Assembly: GCA_964016875.1 (NCBI GenBank)
Contig: OZ024720.1
Span: 19,270,242-19,334,241, forward strand
Source of the DNA: Fallopia convolvulus
Taxonomy: Eukaryota > Streptophyta > Magnoliopsida > Caryophyllales > Polygonaceae
DNA: 64,000 bases
Reading direction: 5' to 3'
Shown here: piece after piece, positions 21,307 through 32,523 of the stretch
How positions within the stretch are numbered: position 1 is the first letter of the stretch
Layout of the letters: every line of letters begins with the position of its first letter
Translations under genes and position numbers: made by a program
The notes under the pieces: model-generated
Told to the model about the DNA's origin: nothing
Database searches by the model: none
Seen by the model: only the letters and a program-made list of their open reading frames with translations

Positions 21307-22916
21307 ATGTGGTGGTTACCCGTCCGTTCGATCCCCCTTGAGAACCTGAAGATCGACTTCACATTGCAAGATCTCCTATGCGCGTATCGGGTTTGTCTCC
21401 TCAGGGTTGGACGCTTCACTCTTCATGCACAAGATGCCATGAACCCTCTGATCCCGAAATCGAAGGTCAATGATAAAGATTGGGCTTCACGCTTCTTTTT
21501 CGTGGAGAAATCCAGTCTGGGGGAGATGTACCAATTTGCGTTCTTTGACTCTTGGACCACCAAAAGTATGTACTTTTTGCCCTAATTTTCTCAACCCCCA
21601 GCTGATTTCTTCTCAATTTTCTGACTTCGAGGATTTCTCGCGCAGTTCCTCCGAGTCTGGAGGCCCAAGTTTTGGAATCGGAAGCTTGCAGAAAGCTCTT
21701 TTCTCTTCCGCAGGCCAAAAGGACATACCGGAGGTCTGCGGAACAAATGCTTGAGGGTGAGTCTAGCAATAAGACAAAAGACAACTACACATTGGGGATC
21801 CAAAGGACGATGAAGATGATGCGGGATCAGGGAACTCTGAGAAGACGATCGAGGATAATGCTCCGGTGTTTGGAAAACTCGCTGGCAAGGGTTCAAGCCC
21901 TGTTAAAAACCCTACCAGTATGCGCCTCTCTTTTTTACTTGTGAATGTGGGAGCGATTGTTTTCTTGAATTCTAACGCTTGTCTTCTCAGAACCTTCTTC
22001 GTCTCTAGGGAGAAGTTTTTCTGCTGCAACCCTGATTCAGCGCAAGCTCTGCTCAAGTGACATGAAACCCCCCTTGGACCCGAAGGTGAAGGTAGAGGCC
22101 GTAGCGAAAGTGACCCCGGCTAAGAGATCATCACCCGACGCTAATGAAGTCATTGACCTGGACAACAAAGGTCCCTCAGACTTGTGGCAGAAACTTCGGA
22201 GTGCCCACGGCTCAAAGAAACCTCGTTTGGATGTCTCCCTCTCTATTCTGGTCAGGGACGCAAGTTTATCGATTTGGAAGGTTCTCTTTCTCCTGCCATC
22301 TTTTCCTTTTCTTCTTCTTTTCTCTCTTTTTTTATTTTGATCGTGGGCAATACCGTATCTCGGCGTGTAGGCCTTACAAGGCGTTTTGTGGGTGGCGGAT
22401 TCCGTTGAATAAGAAGAACTGACCTTTAGAGAGCATCAAGCCAGGTGGGATGATGAGAAGGCCGTTTTGGAGAGGGAAGTTAACCTGACAGCCGAGCGCC
22501 AGAGGACGAATGCTAGCAAGCTGGCAAAACTTGCTGAGACGGTCAAGCGTCAATCCTCCCAAGCTGTGTCAAATCGATCCAAGATCGCCGAGCTCAAGGC
22601 CAAGAACAAAAGGATCATCAAGTAGGCTAGCGAAATCGGGGCTTACTGTTCAATGATGTCTAGGGTGGAGACAATCAATCAGTTCGTGGCAGGCGAGCAC
22701 TCGGGCTGGGATCTGGATGCGGAGATCGCGTCCTTCCATGATTGCTATCCTCCAGATCAACCGGCCCCTAGTGATGAGCTCCTAGCTTCTCTTGACGTCG
22801 AGGAAGAAGACGGTGGTCATGGTATGAGCGCGGGCGAGGTACTTGAGCAAGGTGATGGGCCTTCGGCGGATGCTGCGGAGCGGCTAGGAGGTGCTTCTGT
22901 CAACGATGAAGATTAG
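21307..22916 (+). pseudogene. Antisense extra ORF of the Tat element
   Basis: Plus-strand gene opposite to gag-pol, lying between integrase and the 3' LTR. The first exon reads ENLKIDFTLQDLLCAYRVC, HAQDAMNPLIPK, DWASRFFFVEKSS and ends at a GTATGT donor (~21572). A second exon starts after CGCAG near 21642 (FGSLQKALFSS or EACRKLFSLPQAKRTYRRS in the other frame). Further segments carry KVEAVAKVTPAKRSSPDAN (22085 on) and a charged coiled-coil-like stretch (22430-22625: EREVNLTAERQRTNASKLAK). An in-frame TAG at 22624-22626 is followed by an open end, MMSRVETINQF to VNDED, stop at 22914-22916. Tat elements are known to carry antisense ORFs of unclear role at this position. The exon structure is inference, and the internal stop suggests decay. 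Confidence 0.55.
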
Positions 22917-23866
22917 GGCCGCGGGCCCTTGTAAAAGATTTCTTAAGATGTTTTTTTTGTTTTTTTTGTTTGACCAAACTTCTGGTGACGCATATGGGCC
23001 GCATAGAGGTCGTGAACAATGTTTGTCCTTTATCTGGACGTCTTCTCTTCCTCAGGAAGAGGAAGTGAATCATTTTGATGCATTCATGATTTTCTTTCTT
23101 GCGTATTTTCGTTTGGTATTGTCCTTCCATTGTGTGTAGGAATTTCCAGGACGGATGGATGCTTCAGATAGAAGGCTTTGAGACGAGGACTCCTGCAGAA
23201 GTCTCTGGTCACGGGTGGCAGCTGCGTTTACCGAAGAGGTTTCCAGGCGTGTAACAAGTATCGCGTCAGGACTTGCACTCGGGAAGTTCAATCGATTAGA
23301 GATGTCTTTAGTCTAGGATTGGTTACCTCAGTTGTTTAGTCTAGGATTGGTTACCTCAGTTGTTTGTACTAGTAATTGATTGTGTAACATATTGTATATG
23401 CATATAAAATATACTTTGGATTTTCTAGTTCTATTCATGCAAAGAGGAAATAAAGGCGATCAAACAGGGATGCATTAACATCATTCATTCAATAAGAGCA
23501 AACTATAGCATGGAAATCACACAACAAAGAGTCTTCACACAGATAAGTTGAACACACTAAGAAAGACGAATTTAAAGCAAAATCAAGATAATAAACTGCG
23601 GACCGGTGATCTCTAGTGTCTTGAATATCTGACACTGAGAACCTTCCTCTAGGGATTAGGGGAAGTCTTTGCTCCGATAAAAGGAGTTCTCCCTCAAAAG
23701 TGGTACTTCTTCAAATGCATTGCGTTCAGCTCCTGGGGATGGCTTCTCCGTCCTTGGATTCTAGTTGATAAGCGCCTTGCCCAACGACCCCTGTTATCTT
23801 ATAGGGTCCCTCCCAAGTCGGGGCTAGTTTCCCCGACTTGGTTTCATGGGTGTTTTGGAAGACTCG
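22917..23866. other. Tat element 3' region, no coding domain
   Basis: Contains the 3' end of the antisense gene. A 28-bp unit beginning AGTCTAGGATTGG is duplicated in tandem at 23310-23337 and 23338-23365. The sequence then runs into the C-terminal tail of integrase (read on minus to about 23700: ETKSGKLAPTWEGPYK-like, beyond a stop near 23867). Confidence 0.5.
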
Positions 23867-25360
23867 TCATAGTACCCAGTCATCGATCCGGAAAGTCTGG
23901 ATCCTGACGTTCTGGTTATAGTTTCGGGTGACCTGCTGTTGGTGTCTTGCCAATTGTAACCGGGCTTGGTCACGAAGTTCACCTGAGGTATCCAAATCAG
24001 CCGACAACTCTAGATGATTATGTTCTTCGGTCACAAAGCTGGTACTAGCGGTTGGGATCAGAATTTCAACGGGAATGACCGCTTCACATCCGTGTGTTAA
24101 AGAGAAAGGAGACATACAAGTCGCGACCTTCGGCGTTGTGCGATCTGCCCAAAGAACGTACAGGAGCTCATCAGCCCAGTTTCCTTTAGCTTTCGCGAGC
24201 CTCTTCTTTAGATTATTTATGATCACTTTGTTGCTAGCCTCGGCTTGCCCATTTGACTGGGGATAGCGGGGGGTTGAAGTGACCAGGCTGATTCTCCAGT
24301 GACTACATAAGTCTCTAGTTCTCTGGCTTATGAATTGAGAGACATTGTCGCATACAATATCCACGGGTACCCCGAAACGATAAAGGATATTTCTGATAAT
24401 GAAAGATATCACCTGTTTATCTTTGATCTCTCGATAAGCTTCATCTTCAATCCACTTGGAGAAGTAATCGGTCATATCAAGGAAGAACACTCCCTATTCG
24501 GATGAAGGGGGTAACTTCCCGACTATGTCCATCCCCCAGCGCATAGAGGGCCATGGTGTAAGTGTGGGGTAGAGTGGCTCAGGAGGTTGGTGAGCGGTCG
24601 GCGTGTGTCTTTGACAGGCATCACATTTACGACAGAAGTCTACGACATCTTTCCTCATAGTAGGCCAGAACCATCCTTGCCGAAGGGCTTTGTTGGATAG
24701 GCTTCTCCCTCCGGTGTGGTTTCCGCAATCTCCTTCATGGAGTTCTTCAAGAAGTCTCTGAACACCCTCTTTAGCTAGGCAACGTTGTAGCGTTCCTACC
24801 GCCGATTTGTGGAACAGTTTCCCGCCTTCTACCGTGAACATGGTGGACTTCATCTTTAGAAACTTAGCTTCAATTTTGTCTTCTGGTAGCTTTCCTTTGG
24901 TTAGCAAATCTTGGTACGGCTGAGTCCAAGGTGCTTCTTTAGTCTCCGAGGGGTCGAAGGGAGCTCTCTCGCAGTCTGATCCGTTCAGGGGCAGGTCTGG
25001 ATTGGGATTGTTCCGGTAACTTCTGGCGTTAATGTTGTCACTACTCATGAAGATGCTGTGGGGGGCAGATTCGAGAAGACTGACGTCATCGATCATTCTC
25101 TTAGACTTCTTGCTATCATTAGTGTGAGTTCTTCTTATGGCGGGGACCATGATGTGAACCATCAGGATTATCGAATACTCGTCAGGATCAATGGTTGACG
25201 CCAGACGGGCGAGAGAATCTGCTTGAGAATTCTGTTCTCTTGAGATCTGTGCGAAGGAAACCTTCTCGAAACGAGGAATTTGATTTTTGACTTCATCCAA
25301 ATAAGTTGCCATCCTTTCATCCCTAGCTTCGTACAACCCCAGAACTTGGTTGACTATCAA
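23867..25360 (-). pseudogene. Tat second RNase-H end and integrase
   Basis: Minus strand. The upstream end (25360 down) finishes the second RNase-H-like domain: NQVLGLYEARDERMATYL, SREQNSQADSLARLAS. A linker follows, then the integrase zinc-binding domain (HEGDCGNHTGG, then FCRKCDACQRH) and the start of the core (WGMDIVGKLP with the first Asp). An in-frame TAG at 24494-24496 interrupts the core, which then resumes as DMTDYFSKW, VDIVCDNVSQFIS (second Asp) and YPQSNGQAEASN (Glu). In the family this enzyme inserts the cDNA into chromosomes. All three catalytic acidic residues are present, but the nonsense codon inactivates the polyprotein. Confidence 0.85.
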
Positions 25361-25380
25361 TAACGAGTCGCACTTGACCT

Positions 25381-26950
25381 CTATCTGTTGTATGCCCAGG
25401 TCCGTTTTAGGGTTAACCCAAAGATAAGGGTTTCATACTCCACTTCATTGTTCGTAGCTTCGAACGTACACCTTACTGATTGTGCCATCCTATCCCCCTG
25501 TGTTGATTTTAGAACTACTCCTATCCCTGTTCCCGCAGCGTTAGAAGCGCCATCTGTATGAAGCGTCCATTTGACTAGAGACTTAGTTTCTAGCATCATT
25601 AGCTCTGTTGGATTGGATCCTTCTTCCGTCGTAGGACTAAAATCAACTACAAAATCAGCCAGTGCCTGAGATTTCAATGCGGTTCTAGGCTCGTACTTAG
25701 TATCGAAGCCACTCAAGTGAATCGCCCACTTGACCATTCTTCTTGTGAATTCTGGCTTGTGCATTATTGTCTTCAAAGGATGTGTAGTTCTTACCAATAT
25801 CGGGTGGGCCTCAAAGTACGGGCGAAGCTTGTTGGAGCACATGACTAGGGCAAGGACCAACTTTTCCAAGGAAGAGTATCGAGTCTCGGCTGACAGGAGA
25901 GTTCTGCTAACGTAGTATACGGGTCGCTGTTGCCCATCTTGTTCTCGGACCAACACCCCACTGATGGCTTTTTTAGTGACAACAAGGTACAAAGGCAGAG
26001 CTTCTCCTGCTTCGGGTTTGGCTAGGATCAGAGGATTAGAGAAGTAGTTCTTCAGTTCTTGGAAAGCCTCTTCATGTCTGGGAGTCCGGGAAGCACTTGT
26101 TTTTTTTCTAAGTATTTTGTAGAAGAGACGACGTCGGTCTGCTGACTTAGATATGAACCTGTTCAAAGTGACGATCTTCCCAGTGAGCTTTTGGACGTCT
26201 TTTGCACACCTGGGTGATTTCAACGTCGTTATTACTCGAACCTGCTCGGGGATGGCTTCTATCCCTCTCTGGGTGACTAAATACCATAGGAATTTTCCCG
26301 ACTTCACGCCGAACGTGCATTTCTGTGGGTTCAACTTCATGTTAAATTGCTTTAGGATTTCAAAAAGCTTCCTCTAGGTGACTTCTGTGGTCCACAACTT
26401 TCTTTGACTTGACGAGCATATCGTCTATGTATACCTCCATAGTTTCTCCAATTTGGTCTTGAAACATTTTGTTCACCAGCCTTTGATACGTGGCCCCAAC
26501 ATTCCGCAACCCGAAGGGCATCACCTTATAGCAGTACGTTCCCTTACTGGTGATGAAGGATGTCTTCTCCTGATCACTTTCTTCCATCAGGATCTGGTTG
26601 TATCCACTGAAGGCATCCATGAAAGTCAGCAGCTCATGACCCGCTGTGGCGTCTACTAGGGCGTCTATGTGAGGTAACGGAAATGAATCCTTGGGACAAG
26701 GCTTATTCAAATCCGTGAAATCTACGCACATCCTCCACTTCCCATTCTTCTTGGGAACGACGACTACGTTCGCCAACCATTCAGGATACTTGAGTTCTTT
26801 GATGTTTCCAGTTTCCATCAACTTTCTCACTTCTTCATCCACTATCTTATTTCTCTCAGCGGCAAACTTCCTCCTCTTCTGTTTTACTGGTGGGTGACTG
26901 GGGTCCATATTTAATCGGTGTGTGATGACATCCGGATCAATTCCCACCAT
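25381..26950 (-). pseudogene. Tat reverse transcriptase and RNase H
   Basis: Minus strand. The RT segment (26950-26360) shows KKNGKWRMCVDFTDLNK, DSFPLPHIDALVD, MDAFSGYNQI, KVMPFGLRN and the catalytic YIDD near residue 174. A one-base shift near 26360 separates it from MKLNPQKCTFGV onward (26340-25381), which gives the connection domain (LTGKIVTLNRFISKSADR), the first RNase H (LYLVVTKKAISGVLV, with Val-Val-Thr at the usual Asp position) and the second RNase-H-like domain (WTLHTDGASNAAGTGIGVVL, NNEVEYETLI). Another frameshift near 25375 leads into the next ORF. A second RNase H between RT/RH and integrase is diagnostic of Tat elements. Confidence 0.88.
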
Positions 26951-27505
26951 ATCCTCATGGGACTAAGAAAAACACTCCGAGTTCTTATTGAGGAAGTCTA
27001 CCAGCTCGCTTTTCATAGCTGGCTCCAAATCTTTTCCAATCTTTACGGACCGATTGAGGTCGGATTGATCTAGGGCCACTTCCTCTACCTGCTCATCTTT
27101 CTTTTCTCTTTCTTTTAGAATGGTAGGGTTAGTGGCCTCCTTTAGTTGCTAGGTGGACTTTTGACCGGTGGCTGGTTTCAACGCCGATTTGTAACACTCC
27201 CGGGACGTTCTTTGATCGTCACGAATCTCTTGAACCCCCCCACGGAGTTGGGAACTTCACCGTCTGGTGGTAAGTGGATGGGGCGGCTCTCATGTCATGA
27301 AGCCATGGTCTTCCCACTATTATATTATAACATCAAGGGCAATCCATAACAGAATACCTAACTTGGATATTTACGCCCTTTGCGTACGTGGGAAGGACGA
27401 TGTCTCCTACGGTGTGCTTCACTTCTCCGCTAAAGCCTACGAGTGTTGTGGGATTTCTCTCCACGTCCTTTTTGCTCAGACACATTCCTTTTAAAGCCTC
27501 CAACG
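26951..27505 (-). pseudogene. Tat protease-RT linker, decayed
   Basis: No long ORF. Minus-strand fragments in several frames fit a Tat pol linker: VPNSVGGFKRFVTIKER (about 27255-27205), QSDLNRSVKIGKDLEP and LVDFLNKNSECFS (27075-26970) just before the RT. At least two stops lie between them. Confidence 0.6.
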
Positions 27506-28198
27506 TCATGAGATTGGTGAGCTCCCGGTGTCGATGAGGACTCGCTTCATTAAGACGTTTCCGATTGATAGAGAAATCACGAGGCCGTCATGATGGGGTT
27601 CGTCAAGACCGTTGACGTCGTCCTTTCCAAAGTGTATCGCGAGGTTGACGACATCATTCTTCTCATACGCTGGGCGAGGAAGGGTGCTTTCTCGTGCGTT
27701 CCTCTTAGCTGCTGAATAAGTGAGTCCGCACACACTTGACCCTCCGGTGATCACGTTTACGATTTTTGTCGGTACCGGTGACGCTGGTCTTCCTGCGCGC
27801 GAGGCTTCCACAACATCTGGAGGGATTTGCGCATTCGGCGCGACCTTTGTAATCCTTCCTCGAGATACGAGGTAGGCAATCTCTCTTCTTAGGGCTACGC
27901 ATTCCTTGGTCACGTGACCGTAATCGTCATGGAAGTCACACCACCTACTCATATCCTTATTCGGATAGGGATTTTCATTCCTCTTCGGCCACCTGGCACC
28001 TCGTATTGTCTGAGCTATGTTCTTCACGAGGTCCTCGGGGGATATACCCAGGTTGAACTCGTCATATTTCGGCGGGAATGGCTTGGCCGGTCTGGTTTCG
28101 ACGATGTTTACCTTTACTGCGTCAAGGTGAGGGCGCCGGTATGGTTGGTTATGGCGCTCTCGGCGGTGATCTGGTGCTTCCTTCTTATCTACCCTCTC
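27506..28198 (-). pseudogene. Tat gag C-terminus and aspartic protease
   Basis: Minus strand, open from just after an in-frame TAG at about 28199. It reads FPPKYDEFNLGISPEDLVKN, then a knuckle-like CDFHDDYGHVTKECVALRREI (Cys-His-His-Cys pattern typical of Tat gag), then a linker, and ends with a protease active site VLIDTGSS (Asp-Thr-Gly) near 27520. The frame stops right after the active site, so the protease body is lost to frameshift. In an intact element this protease matures gag-pol in the virus-like particle. Confidence 0.8.
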
Positions 28199-29395
28199 CT
28201 AGACATTCGTGGGTGTTCTCGTCTTCAAATCCTCATCGAGCCTGATTTGGGCCAAGGCTTTGGTTTGCTCATCCTCAACGCTGTGGCAAGGGTGTCTAGT
28301 GAGCTCTTTAGAGGTCTCCGTCTTGATTGACCCCCTGACGGAAAGCTTCCATCGTCGTCGGCACGTCACAGTGCGGGATGGAAATCTTTTCTCGGTTAAA
28401 CCGGTCCAGGTACTCCCGGGTGGATTCTTCCGGCTTCTGGATAACCCGGTACAAGTCACTAGACTGCTTCTTGAATCTCCGACTATCGGTGAACTGTACC
28501 CGAAACGAGTCCATTAACTCGACGAAAGAACGGATACTTCCCCTTGGGAGGTTAACGAACCATTTCAAGATTGGTCCCGGGAGGGCGGCTCCGAACCCCT
28601 TGCACATCAATGCTTCGCGGGAATGGTACGGTACCGCGCTGGTCATCATCTTCTGCTTGAATATGGCCACATGCTCGTCAGGATCCCCCGTTCCGTCGTA
28701 TGAAGTCATACTGGGCATCGAAAACTTATTTGGTATCTCGATCTGGGCGATGTGTGGAGCGAAAGGTGACTCATCGTAACCGTCAACCGCTTCTTTCTCT
28801 ATGGGCCGCATGACCCCGGGTATCTTCGATAACTGCTTAGTGAACATCCTGAATTGGTTCCGAACGATATCCTCGAGGTCTCGGGGACGACGGCGGTCCC
28901 AGTCCTCATCATCGTCCATGGTCTCGTCTTCCAAGCGTCGTGGGCTAACCTCTCGCGCCAATCGCAGGCGTATGGCTGCCCTTGCTCCTTCCCTACCAGG
29001 GTTTCCCTGAGCGGGGTGACTGATGGTATGCCGGTGACCGTTGTTGGTGGGGTAATGAACTCCAAGCCAAGATTTCCTCCGCGACGGCCGGTACGATTCC
29101 CAAAGGAACCCTCACCCCCACTGTTTCGGGTTCGATTCGTTGCCTGGGCACGCGGGCCGACAGAGGACACAGATCGAAGATGGGAGCGTAAACCGTCGTT
29201 ATCGGCGGTTAACTGCTCAATGCTTGCTTTGTGCTTCTCGTTACATGCACGCTGGTCGGAAAGTTCTTTCTCTAGAGCTTGGAGCCTTTGGGCGAATTCG
29301 GACAGCTCGAGACGAAGGGCTGCCGGTGCATCCTGGCGTGCGCCTCCCTCCTCCCCGGTGCCTAGTTCTTTACCACCTTCGTTAGGGTTACTCAT
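28199..29395 (-). pseudogene. Tat gag (capsid/nucleocapsid precursor)
   Basis: The start is taken as the ATG at 29395 (MSNPNEGG), 79 bases inside the LTR edge; the earlier ATG at 29500 lies in the LTR. The N-terminal region is predicted coiled coil (LELSEFAQRLQALEKELSDQ). A frameshift near 28950 leads to FRMFTKQLSKIPGVM and the capsid core: IPNKFSMPSMTSYDGTGDPD, FKQKMMTSAV, FVELMDSFRVQF, STREYLDRFN. Another frameshift near 28330 leads to KELTRHPCHSVEDEQTKALA, ending at a TAG. Gag would form the particle that packages the RNA. Three separate frames show long decay. Confidence 0.82.
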
Positions 29396-29473
29396 GGTGA
29401 TCTTCCAGAACTCTTTTCGATGTAGAGAATATAATCTTTTTTCGATCGTTGGGCCCCACGGTGGGTGCCAAAT

Positions 29474-29944
29474 TGTTTTGGACAAAAATTTGATTAACAA
29501 ACCTTTTCCCTAGATTGGGGCACGATCGAATTCAAAGGGAATGACAAGCTTGAATGAGTATGGAATTTACAAGAACAAAGAGAAATGATCTCCTCAAGAA
29601 ATTGATTATCTCGTATGGTTCTGTGTCGCTAAAAAATACATAATTTTTTGTATACATATATCTGAATTACGACGGTTACTTCTCGAATATCACGATCTCT
29701 GGATTTCTAGGGCACATCTTGTACCTAACTTCCCACTTCCCGCATATATCGGAGGCTCGGAGTACTCTCACCAGTGTCTTCTGAACAGACCTCTTCGCTC
29801 TGTGACAAATGCTTTCTTCCTTCCATCGGATGACTGAAGACTTCCTCATTCCAGGATCCTGTCTCGTTCAGCACGGCTGATGACTTCTCCGTGTACTCAT
29901 GGGCTCAGATTATCAGATGGGCCGATGGATTTTTGGGCCTAACA
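29474..29944 (-). repeat. 5' LTR of Tat element
   Basis: 471 bp. The inner flank (29443-29473) reads GTGGGTGCCAAAT, whose complement gives the primer-binding-site start TGGCACCCAC. I could not assign the tRNA. Confidence 0.93.
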
Positions 29945-30325
29945 CAACTCAAGTACAATCGATCTGCATCATTATATGAAATCGGTATCATCTTCCTAAC
30001 AGTTCACAAACAAGCAATTATACAAAAAAAATATCATGGCCATATAATATGAGTACACACTACCACCAACAAATGTAATCTTATAACCATAAACATAAAA
30101 GGATTCAACAACCCTTAATTTAAAATCAAAAGCAAAACACAAGTTTATAAATACGACACACTTGAGACTCAAACAAAAGGAAGGACTTAACCTGACCTAA
30201 CCGTTTGGGAATGAAACCACTCACCTAACACAATGCAAATTCAACAATGTCACTCCACCAAATAAGATCTGAAGAGCTATGTGAAGAGAACAATGAGCTT
30301 AACAAAGATAAAATAAAACGAAGAA

Positions 30326-32523
30326 TGTAGCACATCATCTTTCCACAGGGCGCTACAAGGTAGTAGAACTTACCAGGTACTACTTAAGTGGGTTGACAAC
30401 AACACTTTAGGATCTTGCAATGTGGGAACGACGAAAAAACCATAAACCATCGAACTTTTAGTTGTTTAGAATCTAAATTACAAAATGTGCAAATGGCCAA
30501 GTCCATGCAGATGACACCCAACTAAACCAATTCACAACAACAATCTCTTAAACTAACCTTAATGCAAAAATACGCAAACTGGAAACCAAAGAACTAATAA
30601 TCATAAGAATAATGAATGCACCCAAACCCCTGACTAATGGCATGCGCATCAATGATCCGCTCCACCATTCGACCTAGGCTCCTGCATGGTTCCTTATATC
30701 ATACCTCGAACTGAAAAAATCAACGAAGGGTCAGCTTCTAATCTTCCTAGTTACATAATATGAGGAAATTATAAGACATTTTATAATAGTTTCTCTAGTC
30801 ATCAACAAGAATCCACAATCACAACCATAACTCTAAAGACCAATACCTAAATTAGACGGTTAGTCACACATAAGTCAAACACGCACACACACACAATCGC
30901 ACAATTAAAGCAACATAACTCTTTCTCCACCTCGTCTTCCAATCCTAAGGCTCTCATCCCCGCGACGAGTGTAGTGGCAGGCCCTCCCACTTCTCACATC
31001 ACGTCTTCTTTCTAACCCCGACTAAGCCTCCACTGAAGTACTTGCCAAAACACATAGATAGCATTTTCTTTTAAAGGGCACGGTTTCTCTGTCACATGAA
31101 CCGTACATAGGCAACCCTTCCTCCCGCCAACTACGCGCATGGCATGTCGGAAACGGTAACAACACTAAGAAAACGTTCAAAAACATATTTCCGGTAAAAA
31201 TCCTTAAAAACCAATTTACACAAATCAGCATAAACAAGTCGAAAATATTTCAAAAAGACATTTGGGACTAGTTCCCAAAACCAATCCTACAATAACGACA
31301 CAAAATCTAACAAGACAGAAAAGAACCGAGCAAGTCGAAAACGACTTAGCTCAATTGAAGGATCCTTTGACAAAGAAGGAAACCACGAGCTTGAGCAAAA
31401 TTGATTCCCAAAAGAAGTATTTATTAACGCATAAGACTAAATCAGATACGATCCACTATACTAAACGAACCTTAAACCAACACTTCTATTTTTACAGTCC
31501 CCAGTAAATTAATATAACTTTATCGACATGTTTTTCTACTCTATATAACTAATAATTAGCTACTTAAATTTTAAGTACGTAGTTCCCCCACATGCCTATA
31601 TAAAAATAACGTATCAACAGAAATTTTTATTCACCTACTTAATAAATTTTAATGATCTAGATTTTTGAACCCATTGATCACTTTTATCTTAATTTGGTAC
31701 AACCCCCATTAAAATGTTAAACTAACTACCTATCTTCTAAATTGCCTCGGTTGACACACAAAAAGCAAAACCACAATCTACTAGCCCAACCTCCACCATG
31801 GCACCATGTGAGCCATCAACAGCCACACAACTCCTTCTAATTAACGAATTTATTCTACCCCAAAAATTTAATTAGTGCACTGAACCTCACCAAGTCACGA
31901 CCAAGCCACCCACACCCACCACAAGTTGTGCACTCTTCCATCGTTGACATAACCACGATCGCACCCGAAAACCCCGACTACTGTACAGAACTGAAAAGCT
32001 TAAAGGACTCACCTAATACAACAAGAAAGACTATTGGAATCCGGAGTACTTACCAGCGGCTGAGATCTTCGAGACTAGTGAATGAGGACGCCACAACTTA
32101 TCAAGGGACGTCGGAGGATGCGGTAGTCGACATCCGGGGAAACAACATGCTTACGGTCACCGGTAGGTCGTGCTTGGCCGGAAAGAACGACCGATTGTTG
32201 ACACCAAGGAGAGATCTCGACTTAGAGAAGAAACGAATCTGACTCTCGGTTTGGTTTTGACGAGGATAAGACGATAGGATTTTAACTTTAAGTACTTAGG
32301 GTTAATTAAAGATATAAAGTTCTACATGTGATTTTATATTAGTTTTTATTTTTATTATTTATGTAACCACATAATCATATGAAAATTATATACATGTGGA
32401 AGGTATTTCAGAATAAATCTCTATGTATTATTCTCTACCTCTGCTTACTTGCGGGTCAAGTTTAGAGGTTACTTGAAAGACAATAAAATTGTTTCCGACT
32501 TAAAGACGAAATTGGCTATTACA
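30326..32523. mobile_element. Solo-LTR-like insertion, 2198 bp
   Basis: Present in tandem copy 1 and absent from copy 2, which shows the joined site near 36935. It begins TGTAGCAC and ends CTATTACA (TG...CA). It is flanked by AAGAA (30321-30325) and AATAA (32524-32528), a 5-bp duplication with one mismatch; copy 2 supports AAGAA as the ancestral site. No coding domain is seen inside. A solo LTR left by recombination fits best. Confidence 0.65.

Larger units (their letters stand above)
20758..29944 (-). mobile_element. Tat-lineage Ty3/Gypsy retrotransposon, full length but degenerate
   Basis: A 9187-bp element on the minus strand with two 471-bp LTRs (TGTT...AACA on the plus strand) and a perfect CAACT duplication (20753-20757, 29945-29949). 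Internal order in sense direction is gag, protease, RT, RNase H, a second RNase-H-like domain, integrase, then an antisense ORF before the 3' LTR. The second RNase H and antisense ORF point to the Tat group (Retand/Ogre relatives). A TGG-starting primer site sits 3 bases inside the 5' LTR (CCA at 29468-29470), and a G-rich polypurine tract (CCCCC at 21231-21235 on plus) borders the 3' LTR. Several stops and frameshifts make it non-coding today. Confidence 0.92.

Noticed and set aside
21009..21419. A 136-codon minus-strand ORF across the Tat LTR edge
   Set aside because: It spans the LTR boundary opposite the antisense gene and contains no motif; a shadow frame.
31022..31507. Short ORFs within the 2.2-kb solo-LTR-like insertion
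   Set aside because: No recognisable domains and no supporting context.
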